This document shows, in pieces, positions 1 to 7,535 of a stretch of 38,834 bases of DNA. The notes under the pieces are model-generated. The model had not been told where the DNA came from and searched no databases. It saw only the letters and a program-made list of their open reading frames with translations. The stretch comes from Flavobacterium sp. (GTDB lineage Bacteria > Bacteroidota > Bacteroidia > Flavobacteriales > Flavobacteriaceae). The stretch's first letter is position 1. Every line of letters starts with the position of its first letter. Both the position numbers and the translations under genes were made by a program. The stretch lies in contig JANXVF010000008.1 in the NCBI GenBank assembly GCA_025351785.1, forward strand, positions 1 to 38,834, given 5' to 3'.

Positions 1-210
1 GAAAACATATCCTTTAAAAGAGCTTCGCTTTATATAGAATTGATAGCTATGTGAAAAAATATATTTCTAAAATTTTCTTATTCAGAAGTATAATCTATGG
101 CTCTATGTGGTTTAAAAAATAAATATACATTTTAGACCAAAGCCAAAATTAAGTAAAGGACTAAGCTAGAATCTTATTTTCAACACGAAATTTTAATAAA
201 AACTAAATAT
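1..210. other. AT-rich left edge, nothing identified
   Basis: No open frame longer than about 18 codons enters from the left edge, and no hairpin terminator, tRNA or known repeat was recognised. It probably holds the 3' flank of an unseen neighbour and the downstream region of the DUF3109 gene, which ends at 211. Confidence 0.4.
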
Positions 211-792
211 TTAAATTTTTGTTTTTACTTTATTTAAATCTTCTGCTACTTTTTCGAGTTCAATATACCAATTTTCACCAAACTTTCTTATTAAAGCCTC
301 TTTTACAAACTTGTATATAGGAACTTGTAATTCTTTTCCGAGTGAGCAAGCATCATCACAGATTTCCCATTTGTCATAATTTACCGCTGCAAATTCAGAA
401 AAATCCTTAACACGAATAGGATATAAATGACATGAAACTGGTTTTTTCCATGAAATTATACCTTGATTGTAAGCTTGTTCAATACCACAAAGTGCTGTTT
501 TTCCGTCAAAAATTACATAAGCACAATCTTTACCATTTATTAAAGGAGTTTCTAAATCTTGTTCAGTTCCTTTTACCCACGTTCCTAATTTTTCAATTGC
601 TTCAATCCCTTCTTTACGAAGAAATGATTTTATTTTTGGATAAATTTCTTCTAAAATTTTTGTTTCTTCAATATCTAAAGGAGCCCCAGCATCACCATCG
701 ACACAACAACCACCGTGACAAGATGACAAATTGCAAACAAAATCTTTTTCAAGAATATCTTCAGAAACTATAGTTTTGCCTAGTTGAAACAT
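211..792 (-). CDS. DUF3109 family cysteine-rich protein
   Basis: A 193-aa soluble protein of the DUF3109 family, common in Bacteroidota and of unknown function. The N-terminus carries a dense cysteine cluster (C20, C25, C29, C30 in CNLSSCHGGCC), followed by further cysteines in GKDCAY, ALCGIE, PVSCHLYPIRV and WEICDDACSLG. This spacing resembles YkgJ-type zinc/iron-chelating proteins, so metal or Fe-S binding is a reasonable inference, but no activity can be assigned. Length and start (MFQLGK) match the family as I know it. It is a single gene, divergent from marC, with a TATCTTTG box on its own strand at 821-828. Confidence 0.85.
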   Translation of the reverse strand: MFQLGKTIVSEDILEKDFVCNLSSCHGGCCVDGDAGAPLDIEETKILEEIYPKIKSFLRKEGIEAIEKLGTWVKGTEQDLETPLINGKDCAYVIFDGKTALCGIEQAYNQGIISWKKPVSCHLYPIRVKDFSEFAAVNYDKWEICDDACSLGKELQVPIYKFVKEALIRKFGENWYIELEKVAEDLNKVKTKI

Positions 793-883
793 AAAGGATT
801 TATGATTTTAAATTTTTTTTCAAAGATACAAAGGAAAGTCTAAGAATACTGAAACAATTTAGTCTCATAAAATTAACGAATTA

Positions 884-917
884 TTTGGTTTTTAACGGTT
901 TAGAAGTATTACTTTTG
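884..917 (+). promoter_or_regulatory. Bacteroidota-type promoter of the MarC gene
   Basis: TTTG at 884-887 and TACTTTTG at 910-917, 22 nt apart, fit the Bacteroidota TTG / TAnnTTTG promoter. The predicted transcript would start roughly 15 nt before the ATG at 939. Confidence 0.55.
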
Positions 918-938
918 CAAAAAATTTAAAAAATCATT

Positions 939-1520
939 ATGTTTGGATTAGAGATTAAAGAAATAGCCACGATTACCATGGTACTTTTTGCAGTTATAGA
1001 TATTGTAGGTACAATTCCTATAGTGGTTGACTTGCGAGCGAAAGTTGGGCATATCGAATCTGAAAAAGCTTCGATTGCAGCAGCAATAATTATGGTTGTT
1101 TTTCTTTTTGTAGGCGAAGAATTACTGAATTTAATAGGTATCGATGTTCATTCGTTTGCAGTTGCAGGTTCTTTTGTTTTGTTTTTTCTTGCACTAGAAA
1201 TGATTTTAGGAATACGAATTTATAAAGAAGAGGAAGAAGCCAGTTCAGCATCGATTATTCCTTTAGCATTTCCCTTAATTGCTGGTGCTGGAACCATGAC
1301 AACGCTACTTTCCTTGCGATCTCAGTTTGCTACTATAAATATTATAATTGCAATTATTTTAAATATAATTGTGGTTTATGCAGTATTAAAATCGTCAGCA
1401 AAAATAGAAAAACTTCTTGGAAAAAATGGCTTAGGGGTTATCAGAAAAACTTTTGGAGTAGTACTGCTTGCAATAGCTGTTAAATTATTTGCTTCTAATG
1501 TTAAAGGTTTATTTGTGTAA
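939..1520 (+). CDS. MarC family integral membrane protein
   Basis: A 193-aa, almost wholly hydrophobic protein with about six predicted transmembrane helices, matching the MarC/UPF0056 family in length and sequence (GTIPIVVDL near residue 27, the AFPLIAGAGTM motif near residue 110, and a C-terminal helix ending in a short VKGLFV tail). MarC was once linked to multiple antibiotic resistance, a role later withdrawn; the transport function remains unproven. It acts in the inner membrane. It appears to be the first gene of a loose same-strand run with the 65-aa membrane protein (37 nt later) and the FAD-binding protein. Confidence 0.9.
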   Translation: MFGLEIKEIATITMVLFAVIDIVGTIPIVVDLRAKVGHIESEKASIAAAIIMVVFLFVGEELLNLIGIDVHSFAVAGSFVLFFLALEMILGIRIYKEEEEASSASIIPLAFPLIAGAGTMTTLLSLRSQFATINIIIAIILNIIVVYAVLKSSAKIEKLLGKNGLGVIRKTFGVVLLAIAVKLFASNVKGLFV

Positions 1521-1557
1521 ATAAATTTTAGTAAATTTACATATCAAATTAGTTGTT

Positions 1558-1755
1558 ATGAAAATTTTTACTCTCATTTTAATGTTGCTATGTGCTAGCC
1601 TAATCGTGGTTAATCTAACTTTATTAGATTTTCAAAAACCATTTGAAGGCAATAGTGTTATTGCATTAATAGGAATAGTTGCTGCATTTTGTGCTATTTT
1701 TATTTTATTGATATTTAGAATGTCAAAAAAAATAGATGAAAAACTTAAAGGTTAG
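1558..1755 (+). CDS. small two-helix membrane protein
   Basis: A 65-aa protein of unknown function. Residues about 3-23 and 33-54 form two hydrophobic helices joined by a short polar stretch (FQKPFEGNS), and the tail is basic (RMSKKIDEKLKG), which predicts a cytoplasmic C-terminus. A TAAATTTA box at 1532-1539 could be a promoter variant. It sits 37 nt after marC and 32 nt before the FAD-binding protein. The hydrophobic pattern, ATG start and tight spacing support a real gene, but no family was recognised. Confidence 0.65.
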   Translation: MKIFTLILMLLCASLIVVNLTLLDFQKPFEGNSVIALIGIVAAFCAIFILLIFRMSKKIDEKLKG

Positions 1756-1787
1756 TTTATTTATTTTATTTAAAAATCTATCAAAAA

Positions 1788-2396
1788 ATGTTTGATGTTT
1801 TAATTATAGGTGGAGGCGTAGCAGGAATTTCATGTGGTTTAATTTTAGGTTCTGCAAAAAACAAATTGTTTGCACAAGAAAAAAGAATAGGAATTTTTAC
1901 CCATCAAAAAACATCATCATTACAAGAAGCTATATTTTATAATGCTTACGGAATTTCAGCAGGCACGCTTGGTTCTGAATTATTAGTTCAAAGCACCGAA
2001 AATCTTCAAAATTTATATCCGCATGTTATTCAAATAGCTGGAGAAAAAGTAATTAAAATTGAAGGTAACTATCCTGAGTTTACTATTTTAACTAACAAAA
2101 ATTCATACCAAACGAAGACTATTGTTGTCGCTATTGGTTATTTAAATACATTTATGATAGAAGGTCTGATGAATTTTGTTGAACCACATACGAAATCATT
2201 AGAATCTAAAAATAGAATACAACTTAAAAACATTGATCACAAAGTTGCTGATGGTATTTATGTTGCTGGAACTTTAGCAGGATGGAGAAGCCAGTTAGCT
2301 ATTGCAGCAGGTAGTGGAGCAGCTGTTGCAACAGATATTTTGACAGATTGGAATGATGGAATTTCTAGTCAAAGTCATGATGCAATTAATAGATAA
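1788..2396 (+). CDS. short NAD(P)/FAD-dependent oxidoreductase-like protein
   Basis: A 202-aa flavoprotein of the thioredoxin-reductase-like (pyridine nucleotide-disulfide oxidoreductase) fold. The N-terminal dinucleotide motif GGGVAG (residues 8-13) and a C-terminal FAD-contact segment (DGIYVAGTLAGWRSQLAIAAGSG split around residues 155-185) are clear. Real thioredoxin reductases are about 310 aa with an inserted NADPH domain and a CxxC pair; both are missing here, so it should not be called trxB. A single-domain flavin protein with an unknown partner is the likeliest reading. The C-terminus is intact and the frame is open, so I see no sign of a broken gene. It ends 16 nt before a shared terminator facing pruA. 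Confidence 0.75.
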   Translation: MFDVLIIGGGVAGISCGLILGSAKNKLFAQEKRIGIFTHQKTSSLQEAIFYNAYGISAGTLGSELLVQSTENLQNLYPHVIQIAGEKVIKIEGNYPEFTILTNKNSYQTKTIVVAIGYLNTFMIEGLMNFVEPHTKSLESKNRIQLKNIDHKVADGIYVAGTLAGWRSQLAIAAGSGAAVATDILTDWNDGISSQSHDAINR

Positions 2397-2411
2397 ATTA
2401 TTTTAAATTTA

Positions 2412-2451
2412 AAATGCCTTTTTATGATTTCAAGATTATAAAAAGGCATTT
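2412..2451. terminator. bidirectional hairpin terminator
   Basis: A perfect 14-bp stem (AAATGCCTTTTTAT at 2412-2425 with its complement at 2438-2451) around a 12-nt loop lies between the convergent stops of the FAD-binding gene (2396) and pruA (2461). The A and T tracts in the arms let it serve both strands. Confidence 0.85.
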
Positions 2452-2460
2452 GTAAAATAT

Positions 2461-4089
2461 CTATTCCCCTAAAAACGGATAACGATAATCTTCTGGCGTA
2501 ACAAAAGTCTCTTTAATAGTTCGTGGCGAAGCCCAACGCAATAAGTTTAATGCAGAGCCAGCTTTATCATTGGTTCCCGAAGCTCTTGCACCACCAAAGG
2601 GTTGCATTCCTACAACTGCACCAGTTGGTTTATCATTAATATAAAAATTTCCTGCAGCATTTTGTAATGCAATGGTTGCCTCTTCAATAGCATATCTATC
2701 TTTGCTAAAAATGGCTCCTGTCAATGCATATTCAGATGTTTGGTCAACTAATTTTAATGTTTCAGCCCACTTTTTGTCTTCATAAACATAAATTGTAATT
2801 ATAGGTCCAAAAAGTTCCGTTTCCATTGTGATATATTTTGGATTTGTAGTTACAATTACTGTTGGCTCAATAAAATATCCAACCGATTTGTCATAATTTC
2901 CGCCTACAATAATTTCGGCATCAGCATCATTTTTGGCTTGGTCGATAAAACTTGTTAATTTATCAAATGAACCTTCGTGAATAACTGCGGTTACAAAATT
3001 GCCAAAATCTTCTGGAGAACCCATTTTTAATGATTTTACAGCATCAATTAATTGCGATTTCACCTCGTTCCACAAACTTTGCGGAATATAAGCTCTTGAG
3101 GCTGCAGAACATTTTTGTCCCTGAAATTCAAATGCACCGCGAATAATTCCTGTAACCACTTGTTTAACATTTGCACTTGGATGGGCAATTATAAAATCTT
3201 TTCCTCCGGTTTCACCTACAATTCTAGGATAGGTTTTATAATGATGGATATTGTTCCCAATAGTTTTCCAAATGTCTTTAAAAACGTTTGTCGATCCTGT
3301 AAAATGAACACCTGCAAAATCTCTACTTTCAAAAATAGTATCACTTATCATTTTAGCATCGCCAAAAACCACATTAATTACTCCATCAGGAAGACCTGCT
3401 TCTTTAAAAACATCAATAATTATTTTAGCAGAAAACACTTGACTATCACTTGGTTTCCAAATCACTACATTCCCCATCATTGCGGCACTTGCAGGTAAAT
3501 TAGCAGCAATTGCAGTAAAATTAAATGGCGTTATAGCATATACAAATCCTTCTAATGGTCGGTATTCTAATCTGTTCCAAACGGAAGAATCAGATTTTGG
3601 TTGATCATTATAAATTTGAGTCATAAACTCTACGTTGTATCTTAAAAAGTCAATCAATTCGCATGATGCATCAATTTCAGCCTGATAAATATTCTTAGAT
3701 TGGGCAATCATAGTTGCAGCATTTATTTTAGCTCTGTAGGGTCCAGCAATTAACTCAGCTGCTTTTAAAAATATTGCTGCACGTTGTTCCCAAGCCATAG
3801 TTGCCCATTTGGTTTTACTTTCTAATGCGTTGGCAATGGCTTTTTCTACGTGACTTTTTTCGGCAAGATGATACGTTCCAACTACATGTTTGTGGTCGTG
3901 AGGTGCAGTCATATTTTTGGTATTTCCTGTACGAATTTCCTCACTACCTATATATAAAGGAACATCGATTGTGGTGTTCCACATTTTTTTATATGCGGTT
4001 AAAACTGCTGTTTTTTCTGGAGAATTTGGAGCGTATGATTTTACAGGTTCATTGATTGCTTTTGGCACGTGAAAAAATCCTTTTAACAT
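2461..4089 (-). CDS. pruA: L-glutamate gamma-semialdehyde dehydrogenase (1-pyrroline-5-carboxylate dehydrogenase)
   Basis: A 542-aa aldehyde dehydrogenase that oxidises glutamate semialdehyde (from proline via pyrroline-5-carboxylate) to glutamate with NAD+, the second step of proline breakdown. The ALDH motifs are all present: GFVYAITPFNFTAIAANLP, FTGSTNVFKDIW, general base Glu293 in VGETGGKDF, and nucleophile Cys327 in FQGQKCSAASR. The monofunctional architecture, with N-terminal FHVPKAINEPVKSYAPNSPE, matches the eukaryote-like P5CDH group found in Bacteroidota rather than the long bifunctional PutA. No proline dehydrogenase gene is next to it. It is monocistronic, with a TACTTTTG box at 4158-4165 and a strong shared terminator downstream. 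Confidence 0.96.
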   Translation of the reverse strand: MLKGFFHVPKAINEPVKSYAPNSPEKTAVLTAYKKMWNTTIDVPLYIGSEEIRTGNTKNMTAPHDHKHVVGTYHLAEKSHVEKAIANALESKTKWATMAWEQRAAIFLKAAELIAGPYRAKINAATMIAQSKNIYQAEIDASCELIDFLRYNVEFMTQIYNDQPKSDSSVWNRLEYRPLEGFVYAITPFNFTAIAANLPASAAMMGNVVIWKPSDSQVFSAKIIIDVFKEAGLPDGVINVVFGDAKMISDTIFESRDFAGVHFTGSTNVFKDIWKTIGNNIHHYKTYPRIVGETGGKDFIIAHPSANVKQVVTGIIRGAFEFQGQKCSAASRAYIPQSLWNEVKSQLIDAVKSLKMGSPEDFGNFVTAVIHEGSFDKLTSFIDQAKNDADAEIIVGGNYDKSVGYFIEPTVIVTTNPKYITMETELFGPIITIYVYEDKKWAETLKLVDQTSEYALTGAIFSKDRYAIEEATIALQNAAGNFYINDKPTGAVVGMQPFGGARASGTNDKAGSALNLLRWASPRTIKETFVTPEDYRYPFLGE

Positions 4090-4157
4090 ATATTTTGAAT
4101 TTATAATTAGAAAATGTGATAATTAGATAATTAGTCTGCGAAATATTTAATTTTATA

Positions 4158-4165
4158 CAAAAGTA
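4158..4165 (-). promoter_or_regulatory. probable -7 box of pruA
   Basis: On the minus strand this reads TACTTTTG, the TAnnTTTG box of Bacteroidota promoters, about 70 nt before the pruA start codon. No good TTG was seen at the expected upstream distance, so support is moderate. Confidence 0.4.
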
Positions 4166-4218
4166 CGAAGGAATATTTGATTTTATGTAATGAATTTAAT
4201 TGTTATTGCTACGATAAA

Positions 4219-4362
4219 CTAGCCCAGACTGAAAGGAAAATCCTTTGCTTGTGGCGACTATTTTTTTCTACTTAAAAAGAACGACCAACGGAAGTTCCTT
4301 TTTTGAGTATTGAAAAAAAAGAGACATAAGTAAAGATTTGGGATGATGGCTGGAATAGCTTC
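4219..4362 (+). repeat. 144-bp CTAGCCC...AATAGCT element, copy A
   Basis: It opens with CTAGCCCAGA, carries CGACCAACGGAAG at 4282-4294, then a T-tract/A-tract hairpin (CTTTTTT ... AAAAAAAAG), and closes with GGAATAGCTTC. A similar element lies at 10767-10909: the 13-nt core is identical and sits exactly 63 nt from the start in both, and total lengths are 144 and 143. It occupies the 392-nt intergenic stretch (4090-4481) between divergent pruA and the exonuclease gene; the rest of that stretch is AT-rich promoter DNA. The shared ends and internal hairpin suggest a small dispersed element or a structured RNA. Confidence 0.75.
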
Positions 4363-4436
4363 TTAAAAAATTAGCAGCAATTAAATAATTTAATTGGTTC
4401 AGAGTATAACAATAGTTAAATTGATTACAATTATTT

Positions 4437-4464
4437 TTGTAATAAATTTTAAAACGTACTTTTA
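4437..4464 (+). promoter_or_regulatory. possible promoter of the exonuclease gene
   Basis: TTG at 4437-4439 and TACTTTTA at 4457-4464, 17 nt apart, resemble a Bacteroidota promoter with a final-base mismatch (A for G). The ATG follows at 4482. This would drive the repair module from outside repeat copy A. Confidence 0.35.
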
Positions 4465-4481
4465 ATGAAACTTCATAATCA

Positions 4482-5510
4482 ATGAAAATTCCACTTTTAG
4501 CTTTTAACGAGAAAGGAATTTATTGCCAGCAAGCAGATGTATATCTTGATCCTTGGCGACCCGTTAAAAATGCTATAATTACACACGGTCACTCAGATCA
4601 TTCGCGCTATGGACACCAAAATTATATTACGCATCATACCAATGTACCCATAATTAGGCATCGTTTGGGCGAAATAAATGTTACAGGAAAAAATTGGAAT
4701 GAAACGTTTGTGATTAATAATGTGAAATTTTCGCTTCATCCTGCAGGGCATATTATTGGAAGTTCGCAAGTGCGAGTGGAGCATTTGGGCGAGGTTTGGG
4801 TTTTTACAGGCGATTATAAAACCGAAAATGATGGAATAGCTGTTCCTTATGAGGTGGTAAAATGTGATACTTTTATAACAGAATGTACTTTTGGATTGCC
4901 AGCTTTTAAATGGACACCACAAGCCGAAGTTATGAAAGATGTAAATAATTGGTGGGCAGAAAATCGGGCAGAAGGCAAAACTTCGATTTTGTTTGGATAT
5001 TCTTTGGGAAAAGCACAACGATTGTTAAAATATTTAGATACAAATATTGGTAAAATTTACACTCATGGAGCTATCGAAAATATGACCAATGTATTGCGAC
5101 CAATGGTAGATTTTCCGCCTACAACTTTAGTGACTCGCGATGTAAAAAAAGAAGAATTATTAGGAAATATTGTGCTTGCACCACCAAGTGCACACGGAAG
5201 TACCTGGATTAGAAAAATGACGCCTTTTGTAACGGGTTCAGCAAGTGGTTGGATGGCTTTTCGAGGAGCAAGACGTCGTCGTGCTATTGATAAAGGTTTT
5301 GTGCTGAGTGACCACTGCGATTGGTATTCTTTGCTTGATAGCATAAAAGCAACTGGTGCCGAAAAAATTATTTGTACGCATGGTTATACCGATATTTTTG
5401 CTAAATATTTACGAGAATTGGGTTACGATGCTCGAACCGAAAAAACACAATATGAAGGCGAAGCTGCCGAAATGGAAAAGGCGGAAACAGAAAATTTAGC
5501 TGAATTGTAA
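4482..5510 (+). CDS. ligase-associated DNA exonuclease (MBL fold)
   Basis: A 342-aa metallo-beta-lactamase-fold nuclease of the ligase-associated exonuclease family (TIGR04122 type), related to the SNM1/Artemis and CPSF-73 group. The metal motif HGHSDH is at residues 35-40, followed by LHPAGHIIGSS, FTGDYKTE, and late ligands in LSDHCDWYSLL and ICTHGYT. It is predicted to trim DNA ends before the neighbouring ligase seals them. It is the first gene of the four-gene repair module; the next gene (ligase) starts 277 nt later, a gap full of repeat arms. The stop codon is followed within 5 nt by a CCACGAATTTCAC repeat arm. Family assignment is firm; the exact substrate is inferred. Confidence 0.93.
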   Translation: MKIPLLAFNEKGIYCQQADVYLDPWRPVKNAIITHGHSDHSRYGHQNYITHHTNVPIIRHRLGEINVTGKNWNETFVINNVKFSLHPAGHIIGSSQVRVEHLGEVWVFTGDYKTENDGIAVPYEVVKCDTFITECTFGLPAFKWTPQAEVMKDVNNWWAENRAEGKTSILFGYSLGKAQRLLKYLDTNIGKIYTHGAIENMTNVLRPMVDFPPTTLVTRDVKKEELLGNIVLAPPSAHGSTWIRKMTPFVTGSASGWMAFRGARRRRAIDKGFVLSDHCDWYSLLDSIKATGAEKIICTHGYTDIFAKYLRELGYDARTEKTQYEGEAAEMEKAETENLAEL

Positions 5511-5514
5511 TTTT

Positions 5515-5757
5515 TAGCCACGAATTTCACAAATTGTCAGGAATAAAATATGAGTTTAATTTCACTAATTTCAAAAATAGAATTATTAATTTTATTAGTT
5601 AAAAAATAAAAACAAATTAGTGATAATTCGTGTAATTGGTGGCTTAAGAAATAGAATCTTAATTTGTTGGGAAATCAAAGAAAAATTTATGAAAATCTGT
5701 GTAATTTGTGATTTAAAAACCAAAATAAATTAGTGAAAATTGATGAAATTCGTGGCA
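5515..5757. repeat. cluster of CCACGAATTTCAC-type inverted repeat arms
   Basis: The exonuclease-ligase gap is made almost entirely of half-sites. A forward arm at 5515-5535 (AGCCACGAATTTCACAAATT) is followed by ATTTCACTAATTTC near 5560, a reverse arm at 5611-5646 ending GGTGGCTTA, a degenerate arm near 5690-5714 (AATCTGTGTAATTTGTG) and another reverse arm at 5726-5757 ending AAATTCGTGGCA. The outer arms can pair with one another. The same arms recur as a compact hairpin at 7432-7487. Confidence 0.75.
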
Positions 5758-5787
5758 AAAAATAAAAATATATCTCTGAGGTAAAAT

Positions 5788-7389
5788 ATGAAAAACTTCG
5801 CCGAACTCATAAAAGCATTAGACAGCTCTAACAAAACAACGATAAAAGTCGATGCGCTTACCCAATATTTTAAAAATGCATCGCCAGAAGATAAAGTTTG
5901 GACCATTGCGATTCTTTCGCATCGTCGTCCGCCAAGACCAGTAAATACTACTTTATTGCGACTTTGGGCAAATGAGTTAGCCAATATTCCGATGTGGTTG
6001 TTTGAAGAAAGCTACCATATTGTAGGCGATTTAGCCGAGACTATTGCGCTAATTATTCCAACTACAAAAGAACATTCTGATAAAAGTTTGACTGAATATT
6101 TGCAAGAAATAATTGCTCTTAAAAAGAAAACAGATGAAGAAAAGAGAACTTATTTACAAGAAAATTGGTTGGCTTTAAATTATTACGAACGCTTTGTTTT
6201 TACTAAATTAATTACAGGAAGTTTTAGGATTGGCGTAAGCCAAAAACTAATGACAAGAGCATTGTCTAAAGCTGAAAATGTAGATGAAGATGCTTTGGCT
6301 TATAAACTTATGGGAAATTGGGATCCAAATAAAGTCACGTTTCAAGAGTTAATTTTGGACGAACAAAGTAGCGATTATTTGTCAAAACCCTATCCGTTTT
6401 ATTTAGCTTATCCTATTGAAGGCGAAGTTTCAAATTTGGGAAATCCAGAAGATTGGTCTGTTGAACATAAATGGGACGGAATACGTTCGCAAACCATCAT
6501 TCGTGAAAACGAAATTTTTGTTTGGTCGCGTGGTGAAGAATTGGTTACCGATAAATATCCAGAATTTAATGCATTTGTTGGAAATATTCCAAACGGAACA
6601 GTAATTGATGCAGAAATTTTAGCATTTCCAAACGACGAAATAGGAACATTTAATGATTTGCAAACTAGAATTGGTCGCAAAACAACTTCGGTAGCTTTGC
6701 TAAAAAGCAATCCAGTAATTTTGAAAGCCTACGATTTATTAGAATGGCAAGGCAACGATATTCGGAATTTACCTTATCTTGAACGCAGAGATTTATTAGA
6801 AAATTTATTTGAAAGTGTAAAAGATAAAAACCTTCCTTTTTATATATCTGAAAAGAAAATTCTAAATTCTTGGGAAGATGTTGCAACCGAAAGAATGCGC
6901 GCTAGAGAAATGCGAAGTGAAGGGTTAATGATAAAACATAAAAATTCAACCTATCAAGTTGGGCGAAAAAAAGGCGATTGGTGGAAATGGAAACTCGAAC
7001 CTTTAGTAATCGATGCTGTTTTGACTTATGCCATGCGAGGAAGTGGACGACGAAGTAATTTATTTACCGATTATACTTTTGCTTTATGGCAAAATAACGA
7101 AAAAGGCGAACGTGAGTTAGTCACTTTTGCCAAAGCATATTCGGGTTTAACCGATGCCGAATTTAGAAAAGTGGATGATTTTATCAAAAAAAACACTATT
7201 GATAAATTTGGTCCAGTACGAAGTGTAACACCCGAATTGGTTTTTGAAATTGGTTTTGAAGGGATTGCACTTTCCAAAAGACATAAAAGCGGTGTAGCAA
7301 CTCGTTTTCCTCGAATTTTGCGTTGGCGATTGGATAAAAAAATTGAAGATGCAAATAGTATTGAGGATTTGAAAAGTATGATAGTCTAG
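5788..7389 (+). CDS. ATP-dependent DNA ligase (ligase-associated repair module)
   Basis: A 533-aa ATP-dependent DNA ligase of the bacterial family TIGR04120. An N-terminal helical DNA-binding domain (about residues 1-200) precedes the nucleotidyltransferase domain with the adenylation motif EHKWDGIR, Lys228 being the predicted AMP-attachment residue. Further motifs include DAEILAF, EGLMIKHKNSTYQVGRKKGDWWKWK and the C-terminal OB-fold. It seals nicks or breaks in DNA; the cell will also have an NAD+ LigA elsewhere. There is no Ku and no polymerase domain, so this is not a LigD end-joining ligase. Its function is inferred from conserved linkage to the exonuclease, helicase and phosphoesterase. 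Its TAG stop lies at the edge of a repeat (TAGCCACAGATTT). Confidence 0.95.
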   Translation: MKNFAELIKALDSSNKTTIKVDALTQYFKNASPEDKVWTIAILSHRRPPRPVNTTLLRLWANELANIPMWLFEESYHIVGDLAETIALIIPTTKEHSDKSLTEYLQEIIALKKKTDEEKRTYLQENWLALNYYERFVFTKLITGSFRIGVSQKLMTRALSKAENVDEDALAYKLMGNWDPNKVTFQELILDEQSSDYLSKPYPFYLAYPIEGEVSNLGNPEDWSVEHKWDGIRSQTIIRENEIFVWSRGEELVTDKYPEFNAFVGNIPNGTVIDAEILAFPNDEIGTFNDLQTRIGRKTTSVALLKSNPVILKAYDLLEWQGNDIRNLPYLERRDLLENLFESVKDKNLPFYISEKKILNSWEDVATERMRAREMRSEGLMIKHKNSTYQVGRKKGDWWKWKLEPLVIDAVLTYAMRGSGRRSNLFTDYTFALWQNNEKGERELVTFAKAYSGLTDAEFRKVDDFIKKNTIDKFGPVRSVTPELVFEIGFEGIALSKRHKSGVATRFPRILRWRLDKKIEDANSIEDLKSMIV

Positions 7390-7411
7390 CCACAGATTTA
7401 AATGATATAAT
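7387..7411 (+). repeat. TAGCCACAGATTTAAA repeat fragment over the ligase stop codon
   Basis: The ligase TAG stop is the first three bases of TAGCCACAGATTTAAATGA. A related string, GGCACAGATTAAAAAGATTT, occurs in the gap after the helicase (about 10022). Such CCACAGATT strings recur between genes in flavobacterial genomes as I remember them. Confidence 0.45.
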
Positions 7412-7431
7412 ATTTTCGAAATAAATTTTTA

Positions 7432-7487
7432 CCACGAATTTCACTAATTTTCACTAATTAATTCGTGCTAATTTGTGAAATTCGTGG
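7432..7487. repeat. 56-bp palindromic repeat between ligase and helicase
   Basis: The left arm starts CCACGAATTTCAC and the right arm ends GTGAAATTCGTGG: 13 perfect terminal base pairs, and 23 of 27 positions paired overall with almost no loop. It lies between same-strand genes and lacks a trailing T-run suited to a simple terminator, so it looks more like a REP-type element. Degenerate arms of the same family fill 5515-5757. Confidence 0.85.
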
Positions 7488-7510
7488 CTAAAAAAATAAT
7501 AACAATTAAA

Positions 7511-7535
7511 GATTGCTTCGTGCCTCGCAATGAAC
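7511..7535 (-). repeat. ATTGCGAGGCACGAAGCAATC-type interspersed motif over the helicase start codon
   Basis: On the minus strand this reads TTCATTGCGAGGCACGAAGC followed by AATC, a widespread interspersed motif I recognise from many bacterial genomes (ATTGCGAGGnACGAAGCAATC). On the plus strand the same bases contain the helicase ATG at 7530 (CTCGCAATGAACAG), so the start codon and second codon come from the repeat. Confidence 0.6.

Noticed and set aside
432..773. 113-aa open frame opposite the DUF3109 gene
   Set aside because: A low-complexity shadow frame rich in Leu/Gln/His; the minus strand encodes a convincing conserved protein.
1788..2396. Thioredoxin reductase (trxB)
   Set aside because: Too short (202 aa), with no CxxC pair and no NADPH domain.
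5788..7389. LigD/Ku-type non-homologous end joining
   Set aside because: The ligase has no polymerase or phosphoesterase domain fused and no Ku gene is present. The neighbours fit the ligase-associated repair families instead.
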